Below, in pieces: positions 1 through 5,203 of a DNA stretch of 5,203 nt. Position 1 is the stretch's first letter. Every line of letters starts with the position of its first letter. The notes below the pieces were generated by a model. That model worked only from the letters and a program-made list of their open reading frames with translations, was not told the DNA's origin and made no database searches. Both the position numbers and the translations under genes were made by a program. This stretch comes from Caulobacteraceae bacterium UBA6225 (GTDB taxonomy: Bacteria > Pseudomonadota > Alphaproteobacteria > Caulobacterales > Caulobacteraceae): contig DJWR01000216.1 of the NCBI GenBank assembly GCA_002441055.1, positions 1 to 5,203 on the forward strand, given 5' to 3'.

Positions 1-277
1 CATTGTTCACCAGCACGTCCAGGCGACTCTCCCGCTCCTTGATGGCGTTCGCCAGACCCTCGATGCCGGCCATGCCGCCCAGGTCGAAGGGCAGCGAGAT
101 GCAGGTCCCGTACTCTGAAAGCTCCTCGGCCACCCGGTCGCAGACCTCGGCCTTACGCGAGGAGATATAGACCTTGGCGCCGTTCTCCACATAGCCGCGG
201 GCGATCATCTCGCCGATGCCCCGGCTGCCGCCGGTCACGAGGACGACCTTGCCCTCGACGCTGAACAGGTTCTTCAA
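1..277 (-). CDS. RhlG-like short-chain dehydrogenase/reductase, N-terminal part (cut by left window edge)
   Basis: Only the first 92 residues are in the window; the gene continues past position 1. The visible part is a Rossmann half. Strand 1 is followed by the nucleotide-binding motif TGGSRGIG at about residues 13-20, an SSR after strand 2, a DLGG region near residue 69, and LVNN at residues 89-92 just before the edge. The Ser-Arg after strand 2, with no acidic residue, fits NADP(H) preference. The segment resembles the RhlG family of NADPH-dependent 3-oxoacyl reductases (GGSRGIG...IA.G..E.GA.V.I..R, then LSEYG). That rests on remembered family sequence, and the true substrate is unknown. 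The chosen start is a TTG codon at 277-275, preceded by AGGAG six bases upstream; there is no in-frame ATG or GTG between it and the in-frame stop of the preceding gene. It lies 36 nt behind another SDR gene and is probably co-transcribed with it. Catalytic Ser, Tyr and Lys lie outside the window. Confidence 0.85.
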   Translation of the reverse strand, partial: MKNLFSVEGKVVLVTGGSRGIGEMIARGYVENGAKVYISSRKAEVCDRVAEELSEYGTCISLPFDLGGMAGIEGLANAIKERESRLDVLVNN

Positions 278-283
278 AACACG

Positions 284-288
284 CTCCT
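284..288 (-). promoter_or_regulatory. Ribosome binding site fixing a TTG start
   Basis: The minus strand reads AGGAG, six bases ahead of the TTG at 277-275. No ATG or GTG is available in this frame after the upstream stop at 316-314, so this site decides the start of the RhlG-like SDR gene. Confidence 0.6.
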
Positions 289-313
289 GAGAAGTAATGG
301 ATAGAAAATCGGG

Positions 314-1111
314 TCAGCCGATCCGGCTGGACATGCCGCCGTCCACCGGCAGCAGGACGCCGGTGATGAAGGCGGCCTCGTCACTGGCCAGGAACAGGGC
401 GGCATAGGCCGTATCCCAGGCCGTGCCCATCTTGGCCCGCAGGGGCACCCGGGCGCCTCTGGCCTGGCGGACGGCTTCCTCATCCTGGCCGGTGGCCTGG
501 GCGATGCCAGCCACCGCCATCGGCGTGTCCATCAGGCCCGGCAGGATGGCGTTGCAGCGCACCCCGTACTTGGCGTTGGACTGGGCGATGCTGGTGGTCA
601 GCCGGTTCATAGCCGCCTTGGAGACCTCGTAGGCCACCTGGGTCCCCCCGGCGATCGAGGCTAGGGACGAGATGTTGACGATGGCGCCGCCGCCCTGCTC
701 CCGCATCAGGGGGATGGCCGCCTTGCTGGTCAGCCAGGCGCCTTTCAGATTGACGCTCAGGATGCGGTCGAAGGCGTCCTCCTCGACCTTGTGCGCCGGG
801 CCGTCGCCGCCGCCGATCCCCACATTGTTGACCAGGATGTCGATGCGCCCGAGGACCTCAGCAGCCTTGGCGATCACCGCAGCGGCGCCGTCGGCCTTGG
901 CGATGTTGGCCGCGAAGGCCTCGGCCTGCCCGCCCTCGGCGGCGATCATCTCCACCGTCTCCTGGGCGCGCTCGGCCAACCGATCGACACAGAGGACCTT
1001 GGCGCCTTCCCGGGCGAACAGCATCGCCATGGCCCGGCCGTTGCCGATGGTCTGGCCTGGCGTCTGGCCAGCCCCGCAGACGACGGCGGTCTTGCCCGCA
1101 AGCCGGCCCAT
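314..1111 (-). CDS. SDR family NAD(P)-dependent oxidoreductase
   Basis: This is a full classical short-chain dehydrogenase of 265 residues, the normal length, presumably a cytosolic alcohol/ketone oxidoreductase of unknown substrate. The glycine-rich loop is G13-A-G15 with a longer insert before G23-N-G25, instead of the tight TGxxxGxG. D43 ends strand 2, which usually means NAD(H) rather than NADP(H). NNVG sits at 95-98. The catalytic tetrad is visible: N121 (SVNLKG), S148, Y161 and K165 (YEVSK). PG at 191-192 and the C-terminal LPVDGGMSSR end are typical of the family. The ATG overlaps the TGA of the upstream carboxymuconolactone-decarboxylase-like gene as TGATG, and AAGGG lies six bases ahead, so the two are probably translationally coupled. 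The neighbourhood (a CMD-like protein and a second SDR) suggests a catabolic or secondary redox pathway. The family call is firm; no particular reaction can be assigned. Confidence 0.94.
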   Translation of the reverse strand: MGRLAGKTAVVCGAGQTPGQTIGNGRAMAMLFAREGAKVLCVDRLAERAQETVEMIAAEGGQAEAFAANIAKADGAAAVIAKAAEVLGRIDILVNNVGIGGGDGPAHKVEEDAFDRILSVNLKGAWLTSKAAIPLMREQGGGAIVNISSLASIAGGTQVAYEVSKAAMNRLTTSIAQSNAKYGVRCNAILPGLMDTPMAVAGIAQATGQDEEAVRQARGARVPLRAKMGTAWDTAYAALFLASDEAAFITGVLLPVDGGMSSRIG

Positions 1112-1680
1112 CAGAAGCCCTTCAGGTCGGGGTCGAGGGTCTGGCCCTCATCCAGCTGCACGCCGAAGGTGTTCAGCATCATCGAGACCTGGGTGTACTG
1201 GCCGGCCGAGAACACCACGTCCATCTTCTGCTTGTCGCTGAAATGGGCGTCCAGCGCCTTCCAGGTGGCGTCGGTGATGAACTGGTCGTGGTGCAGCTCG
1301 TCAGCCGCCCGGATCAGGGCCGCATCAGCCGCGCTCCAGCCTGGCGCGTCAGGGCCAGCCTTGATGCGGGCGACCTCGTCGTCGGTGAGGCCCGCCTGCT
1401 TACCGATGGGCACATGCTGGGTCCACTCGTAGCCGGAGCGGCAAAGGAAACCGATGCGCAGGATGACGATCTCCCGCTCCCGGGCCGGCAAACCATTTCG
1501 GCGCGACAGGATGTAGTTGCCCCAGCCCATGAAGCCCTTCATCGCCTTGGGCTCACGCACCAGGGTGCGGAATATGTTGATCACCCTTCCGCGCTCAGCC
1601 ATGGGCGCCAGCAGCTCGCGCTGATCGGCGTCCAAGTCCTTGTCGGCGAGGGGTTCGATTCTGGGCTTGGCCAGGCGCAT
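1111..1680 (-). CDS. Carboxymuconolactone decarboxylase (CMD)-like / AhpD-fold protein
   Basis: The protein has 189 residues from the chosen start. The CMD-like core is at about 65-105: an AREREIVILRIGFL helix, then C80-R-S-G-Y-E85-W-T-Q-H89, then GKQAGLTDDEVARI. This Glu...His arrangement and the GLT-D-E stretch are typical of the CMD domain. A second half with E128-L-H-H131, a D-x-x-W helix and a Q161-Y-x-Q patch completes the usual all-helical fold of this longer subfamily. In AhpD the His is preceded by CxxC; here the equivalent positions are S82 and E85, so AhpD-type disulfide peroxidase chemistry is unlikely. The start at 1680 has GGAGG five bases upstream, and the protein then begins MRLAKPRI, as I expect for relatives. 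An in-frame ATG at 1716 would add 12 polar residues and also has a weaker GAGG, so it cannot be excluded. The gene heads the CMD-SDR-SDR set. Its substrate is unknown, and many such proteins are annotated only by fold. Confidence 0.88.
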   Translation of the reverse strand: MRLAKPRIEPLADKDLDADQRELLAPMAERGRVINIFRTLVREPKAMKGFMGWGNYILSRRNGLPAREREIVILRIGFLCRSGYEWTQHVPIGKQAGLTDDEVARIKAGPDAPGWSAADAALIRAADELHHDQFITDATWKALDAHFSDKQKMDVVFSAGQYTQVSMMLNTFGVQLDEGQTLDPDLKGF

Positions 1681-1685
1681 GTCGT

Positions 1686-1690
1686 CCTCC
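1686..1690 (-). promoter_or_regulatory. Shine-Dalgarno site deciding the CMD-like gene start
   Basis: The minus strand reads GGAGG, five bases before the ATG at 1680-1678. This is the best ribosome-binding sequence in the region. It favours this start over the in-frame ATG at 1716-1714, which is preceded only by GAGGGG. Confidence 0.6.
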
Positions 1691-1778
1691 GGTCGTTTCT
1701 TATGGCCCAACGACATCGCACCCCTCGCCCCGGATTTCTAGGCTCCGGTGTGCTCAAGGGGCGCCGGTGGCCACGCAA

Positions 1779-3227
1779 TCAGACCTGTGACGGCGCCGCT
1801 CCGCTTGCGGGCGCATCCCGGGCGGCGTCCCGCGCCGGCGCCTTGTGGCTGATGGCCAGACCGATGAGGGTCGGGATCAGGATGCCGGGAAGACCCTCAT
1901 AGACTTGGTTGTGCCAGCCCTGCATCCGCCAGGCGAAGGCGATGGCCACGCCGCCCAACATCAGGGCGATGGCCAGGGGTTGGCTGAGGCGCCGCCCCAG
2001 GGCCTGGACGATCATCAATGGGCCAAAGGCGCAGGCGAGCGTCGACCAGGCCAGGATCACCAGGCTGAAGACGCTGCGCGATCCGCTGAGCGCAAACATC
2101 AGCGCCATGATGGTGACCCCTGCGGTCACTGACTTCATCACCCAGGCCTTCTGGATCCGGCCGCCGGCCAGATCGCTGGTGATCGCCGCCGAACAGGCCA
2201 GGACCAGGGAGTCGGCCGTGGACATGGTGGCCGCAAAGATGCCGGCCAGGATCACCCCCACCAGGGCGGCCGGCAGCAGCTCCACCGCCATGGTCGGCAG
2301 GGCGAGCTCCGGGTCCAGGGCGCCCAGGTCGGGCAGATAGAGCCGCGACATCAGGCCAACGCCCGTGGCCAACAGGTAGAACAGGGTGAAATAGCCATAG
2401 TACCAGCCCCGGGCTGCGGCCATGTCGCTGGGCTCGTTCAGAGCCATGAAGCGGACCATGACGTGGGGCTGGCCGATGACGCTGAGGCCGGCGAACATCC
2501 AGCCCAGAACAAACAGGGCCATCCCCAGCAGGCCTGGGAACAGCAGGTCGTCGGGGAACAGGTTGAGGAAGCCCGGAATGGCCGCCATCTCCAGATAGGT
2601 GGCGTCGATGCCGCCACGCCCGGCCACCGCCACGAACAGCAAGAGGCTCATGGCGAAGACCATGACGATGGACTGGGCCGCGTCCGTCCAGATCGAGGCC
2701 CGGATGCCGCCGAACGCGCTGTAGGCCAGGATCAGGGCCGCCGAAATCATGGCGCCGGTCTGCGGGCTCCAGCCCAGCACCCCCTGCAGGGCCTTGCCGC
2801 CAGCGGCGATCTGGGCGGCCGCATAGGCGCCCAGGAAGAGGACGGCGATCACCGCGGCGATCTTGCGCCACAGGCCAAAGTCCTGCCCCGACCATTTGGC
2901 CACCACGGCGCCGAAGGACACCTGGCCCGAGCTCTCGGTCACCTCCCGCAGACGCCGGTGGATGAACAGGGAGGCCAGGAAGTCGCCGAGGATCCAGCCC
3001 ACCATCAGCCAGATGGCCGCCAGCCCCGTGGCGTAGGTGAAGCCGATCACCCCGATGAACATGTAGCCGGAGTTGTTGGTGGCCACCGCCGACAGGCCGG
3101 CCATGGCCGGGCGCACATTGCTGCTGGCCAGGTAGTAGTCCTTCTTGGAGGCCTCCGCCTTGCGCACAGACGCCAGGCCAATGGCCACGAAGCCGGCCAG
3201 GCAGAGCAGAAAGACGATCATGGTCAT
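1779..3227 (-). CDS. Sodium:solute symporter (SSS family, PutP-like), candidate compatible-solute importer
   Basis: This 482-residue inner-membrane protein has about 13 hydrophobic segments (roughly 3-20, 42-68, 70-90, 122-142, 156-175, 183-203, 231-253, 274-295, 318-350, 364-381, 386-409, 416-434, 447-461), the SSS/LeuT-fold pattern. PutP-type signatures are clear: GGIRASIWTDAAQ at 173-185, GQPHVMVRFMAL at 252-263, and LAGIFAATMSTADS at 327-340. By alignment from memory with E. coli PutP (offset of four), A49, A333, S336 and T337 match Na+-site positions A53, A337, S340 and T341, but Asp55 is Asn51 here. The family imports solutes with Na+ (proline, pantothenate, sugars and others). The gene lies directly downstream of ectD-ask, so uptake of ectoine, hydroxyectoine or proline is a reasonable inference, not shown. 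A terminator-like hairpin separates it from ask, so it may use its own promoter. AGAGG lies eight bases before the start; an ATG two codons later is spaced less well. The tail from 462 is hydrophilic and rich in Ala, Arg, Asp and Pro. Confidence 0.92.
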   Translation of the reverse strand: MTMIVFLLCLAGFVAIGLASVRKAEASKKDYYLASSNVRPAMAGLSAVATNNSGYMFIGVIGFTYATGLAAIWLMVGWILGDFLASLFIHRRLREVTESSGQVSFGAVVAKWSGQDFGLWRKIAAVIAVLFLGAYAAAQIAAGGKALQGVLGWSPQTGAMISAALILAYSAFGGIRASIWTDAAQSIVMVFAMSLLLFVAVAGRGGIDATYLEMAAIPGFLNLFPDDLLFPGLLGMALFVLGWMFAGLSVIGQPHVMVRFMALNEPSDMAAARGWYYGYFTLFYLLATGVGLMSRLYLPDLGALDPELALPTMAVELLPAALVGVILAGIFAATMSTADSLVLACSAAITSDLAGGRIQKAWVMKSVTAGVTIMALMFALSGSRSVFSLVILAWSTLACAFGPLMIVQALGRRLSQPLAIALMLGGVAIAFAWRMQGWHNQVYEGLPGILIPTLIGLAISHKAPARDAARDAPASGAAPSQV

Positions 3228-3266
3228 GGCGCGGACCTCTGGCGGTATAGGCTTAAATCAAATGCG

Positions 3267-3295
3267 AAAAGGCCCGCGGCGGTGGCGCCGCGGGC
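3267..3295 (-). terminator. Intrinsic terminator after the ectoine operon
   Basis: On the minus strand a perfect 9-bp stem, GCCCGCGGC (3295-3287) pairing with GCCGCGGGC (3280-3272), closes a 6-nt loop and is followed by C and then TTTT (3270-3267), with more T-rich sequence (GCATTTGATTT) after it. It begins 13 bases past the ask stop codon. This has the form of a Rho-independent terminator ending ectD-ask transcription. The T-run is short, so read-through into the symporter gene is possible. Confidence 0.75.
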
Positions 3296-3308
3296 GATAA
3301 ATTCGGTG

Positions 3309-4760
3309 CTAGGCGGCGCTGCGAAGGGGTCGGGCGACCGCGCCGTCCTCCTCCTCCACCAGCCGTCGGTGCAGGGCGGTGACGGCCGCGGCGTAGCTCT
3401 CTTCTGAAACCACAAACTGGATATCGACCCGGCGGGACAGCTGCTGGAGGCCCAGCACCTCGACCCCACCTTCGCCCAGCGCCAGCGTCGCCCGGCTGGT
3501 CAGTCCAGGCACGTTCAAATCGCTGCCAATAACCGCAACAATGGCCGCTTTTCGGGTCGAAATGGCCGCATTTGGGAACATCTCTTCCAGGTCAGAAATG
3601 ACCCGTTTCACCTGCTTGGGATTGGCGTCCAGGTGGTGGGTGATGGTGTTGGCGTTGGACGCCTTGGAGACGATCCGCACATCGTGGCACGACAGAACCT
3701 CAAGGATTCCCGCGTCATAGCCCTTCACCCCCACCATGTCCTGCTCCAGCAGCTCCAGGGTGGTGACCCCCTTCATGCCGGCGATGATCTCCACCCGCGG
3801 GGTTTCGGAGACGAACTCCCCGCAGATCGAGGTGCCCTGATCCTCGGGCTCAAAAGTATTCTTTACGATCAAGGGGATACCGGCGTGGCGCAGGCCGCGG
3901 GCGGCCCGGGGGTGGATCGCTTCCATGCCCAGATTGGCCAGCTGGTCGGCCACGTCATAGTTGGTCCGGCCGATCTTCCGAACCGCCTCGGCGCCCACCA
4001 GGTTGGGGTCGGCGCTGGAGAGGTGGAACTCCTTGTGGATAATGGCCTCGCGGGCGCCGGTCAGGACGGCGATGCGGCTGAACACCACCTCGCTATAGCC
4101 CCGGCCAAACTCCTTCATCAGGCCTTCGCGGCGCTGGCCAAAGCCGGTGGCGATGGGCAGTTCAGCGGTCACGTCCACGTCGGCGAAAGCGTCCTGGATG
4201 CGCTCGTCGAGGGTCAGGGCCCGCTTGTCGTGCCAGGCGGTGAGATCGACGAAGCGGGCGTTCACGCCGCGCGCGCGCAGCTCCAGGGTCAGGTTATGGG
4301 CGCTGTGGGCCTCGCCGAGGGAGGCCAGCATCTCACGCGCCGCGCCCAGCTGGGTGTCCAGCCGGAAATGGCCATGGGCGCAGAGACGCTGCAGGTCGCT
4401 GAGGGCTGAGCGGGCGTCTTCGATACGGGCCAGGATGAAGGCGTCGGCGGTCTGACGATCCTCGCCCTCGCCAAACCGATCAGCGTTTATGCGCAGCATC
4501 TCGGCCTGCAGGCGGGCCATGGCGTCGAGCCAGGCTGAAGCCTCCAACGCCGAAGCGCCAGCGAACAGGGCATAAACGCCGGGCGTCCCGGTCTTCTTGT
4601 GCTCCAGAAGCTGGTTGGTGATGCCGGCATAGGCCGACACCACGAAAATGCGGCCATAGAGGTCGGCGCCTTGGCGGTCGCCCACCAGGATGTTGGCCAT
4701 CACCGCATCGGTGTTGGAGATCGAGGTGCCCCCGATTTTCTCGACTGTGTGTCCGTTCAT
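3309..4760 (-). CDS. ask: Ectoine-specific aspartate kinase (Ask_Ect)
   Basis: Aspartate kinase phosphorylates L-aspartate with ATP to give 4-phospho-L-aspartate, the first step toward aspartate semialdehyde and thus ectoine. The 483-residue protein shows the amino-acid-kinase N-terminus VEKIGGTSISN (residues 6-16, the KxGGTS nucleotide/substrate motif), VSAYAGITNQLL at 41-52, and GFGQR...GRGYSEVVFSRIA at 206-231, a variant of the usual RGGSD motif. HPRAA at 283-287 and I-P-x-x-V-K-N-T at 295-302 complete the catalytic domain. Two ACT-type regulatory segments follow, at about 325-395 and 404-470. KIGG and GYSE, rather than KFGG and GGSD, together with the position directly behind ectD, mark it as the specialised Ask_Ect paralogue, thought to be less restricted by lysine/threonine feedback than the housekeeping enzyme. 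Its ATG overlaps the ectD TGA as TGATG, with GAGGG seven bases upstream inside ectD, so translation is probably coupled. A hairpin terminator follows its stop. Confidence 0.95.
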   Translation of the reverse strand: MNGHTVEKIGGTSISNTDAVMANILVGDRQGADLYGRIFVVSAYAGITNQLLEHKKTGTPGVYALFAGASALEASAWLDAMARLQAEMLRINADRFGEGEDRQTADAFILARIEDARSALSDLQRLCAHGHFRLDTQLGAAREMLASLGEAHSAHNLTLELRARGVNARFVDLTAWHDKRALTLDERIQDAFADVDVTAELPIATGFGQRREGLMKEFGRGYSEVVFSRIAVLTGAREAIIHKEFHLSSADPNLVGAEAVRKIGRTNYDVADQLANLGMEAIHPRAARGLRHAGIPLIVKNTFEPEDQGTSICGEFVSETPRVEIIAGMKGVTTLELLEQDMVGVKGYDAGILEVLSCHDVRIVSKASNANTITHHLDANPKQVKRVISDLEEMFPNAAISTRKAAIVAVIGSDLNVPGLTSRATLALGEGGVEVLGLQQLSRRVDIQFVVSEESYAAAVTALHRRLVEEEDGAVARPLRSAA

Positions 4761-5203
4761 CAGGCCGCCCTCACCTGTTGGGCCAGGTTCCCGGAGACCG
4801 GGACCAGCCGTTGCGTATGCTCCCGCGCGCCGATGAATTCCGGTCGCAGGCGTTCGGCCCCGAAGGGCTTTTCAAGGCGGTTGGCCCAGGCGTTGTAGAC
4901 CATGAAGGCGTTGGCCCGAGGATACGGCGTGATGTTGCCGTTGGACCCGTGCATGGTGTTGCAGTCGAAGATCACCACCGAGCCGGCAGGGCCGGTCGGC
5001 GCGACGATGCCGTGCTGCTCGGCCAGCTTGGCCAGGCTGTCACGGTCGGGCACGCCGTACTCCTGCTTGCGCAGGGACTGCTTGTAGTGATCCTCCGGCG
5101 TCTCGCCGACGCAGGTGACGAAGGTCTTGTGCGAGCCGGGCATCAGCATCAGCGGCCCGTTGAACGCGAAATTGTCCACCAGCTGCACCGACATGGAGAT
5201 GGC
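4760..5203 (-). CDS. ectD: Ectoine hydroxylase EctD, C-terminal part (cut by right window edge)
   Basis: EctD is a cytosolic Fe(II)- and 2-oxoglutarate-dependent dioxygenase that converts ectoine to (4S,5S)-5-hydroxyectoine. The last 147 residues and the stop are present; the frame is open to the edge, so the ATG at 5194 is internal and not the start. Strong EctD features are NGPLMLMPGSHK at fragment residues 15-26, the CVGETPEDHYKQSLRKQEYGVP stretch in two parts (31-40 and 41-52), GPAGSVVIFDCNTMHGSNGN at 71-90, and PYPRANAFMVYN at 93-104. H85 is the third iron-ligand His of the HxD...H triad, and R96 is the likely 2-oxoglutarate carboxylate-binding Arg. The HxD pair and the EctD signature helix lie upstream, outside the window. 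The family is about 300 residues, so roughly half is seen. The stop overlaps the ask start. No broken frame or missing visible catalytic residue is seen. Confidence 0.96.
   Translation of the reverse strand, partial: AISMSVQLVDNFAFNGPLMLMPGSHKTFVTCVGETPEDHYKQSLRKQEYGVPDRDSLAKLAEQHGIVAPTGPAGSVVIFDCNTMHGSNGNITPYPRANAFMVYNAWANRLEKPFGAERLRPEFIGAREHTQRLVPVSGNLAQQVRAA
4768..4772 (-). promoter_or_regulatory. Ribosome binding site for ask inside the ectD 3' end
   Basis: The minus strand reads GAGGG, seven bases before the ask ATG and within the last codons of ectD. With the TGATG stop/start overlap, it supports translational coupling of the two ectoine genes. Confidence 0.5.

Noticed and set aside
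1681..1716. Longer start for the CMD-like protein at the ATG at 1716-1714
   Set aside because: It has only a weaker GAGG site and adds a polar 12-residue leader, whereas the ATG at 1680 has GGAGG at good spacing. It is kept as an alternative in the gene entry.
1717..1778. GC-rich segments between the symporter and the CMD-like gene (CCGGCGCC, ACCGGAGCC), tested as a terminator
   Set aside because: The repeated CACCGG blocks are direct rather than inverted, no stable stem with a T-run could be drawn, and GGCGCC alone is a short palindrome common at this GC content.
1897..2895. Minus-strand open frame of 332 codons inside the symporter gene
   Set aside because: It is an out-of-frame shadow with Gly/Arg/Pro/His-rich sequence. 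The overlapping frame has clear transmembrane segments and PutP signatures.
3228..3266. Possible promoter for the symporter (TATACC-like hexamer on the minus strand at about 3248-3243)
   Set aside because: No reasonable -35 element was found at 16-18 bases, and part of the region overlaps the terminator T-run. The evidence is too weak to call a promoter.
2463..3407. Long plus-strand open frame (314 codons) opposite the symporter gene
   Set aside because: Its translation is rich in His, Gly, Gln, Asp and Arg with no domain signature. It lies antisense to a well-supported symporter gene and is expected from GC-rich codon bias.
3633..4409. Plus-strand open frame of 258 codons opposite ask
   Set aside because: No recognisable motif is present, and the sequence opposite is a clear aspartokinase. 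It is treated as a GC-driven antisense shadow.

Overview
This is a GC-rich window with every recognisable gene on the minus strand. Gene content and protein style (an ectoine cluster with a dedicated aspartokinase, a RhlG-like SDR, a carboxymuconolactone-decarboxylase-like protein) suggest an alphaproteobacterium, possibly of the Caulobacterales or Sphingomonadales. That placement is an inference from style, not a phylogenetic result.

In transcription order (right to left) the window opens inside the 3' end of an ectoine biosynthesis operon. First is the C-terminal half of ectoine hydroxylase EctD (cut by the right edge). The ectoine-specific aspartokinase Ask_Ect follows, its ATG overlapping the ectD stop in a TGATG junction. 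The aspartokinase makes aspartyl phosphate, which feeds the L-aspartate-semialdehyde supply for EctB/A/C. EctD turns part of the ectoine into 5-hydroxyectoine. ectABC and any EctR regulator would lie beyond the right edge. A GC-rich hairpin followed by a T-run on the minus strand, just after the ask stop, looks like an intrinsic terminator closing this operon.

Next is a 482-residue sodium:solute symporter of the PutP type, with its own start and Shine-Dalgarno sequence. Because it lies directly behind an ectoine operon, a plausible role is uptake or recapture of ectoine, hydroxyectoine or another compatible solute such as proline. Its PutP-like Na+-site region carries Asn where E. coli PutP has the essential Asp55, which is the most interesting residue-level observation here.

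The left third is a different module: a carboxymuconolactone-decarboxylase-like protein without the AhpD CxxC, an NAD-type SDR coupled to it by another TGATG overlap, and, after a 36-nt gap, the N-terminal part of a RhlG-like SDR that starts with TTG and is cut by the left edge. This looks like a small catabolic or redox operon unrelated to osmoadaptation; its substrate cannot be told from the sequence.

I saw no RNA genes, CRISPR arrays, insertion sequences or long repeats, and no stretch over 300 bases lacks a gene. Nothing here amounts to a clearly undescribed system. The best lead is the transporter beside the ect operon.
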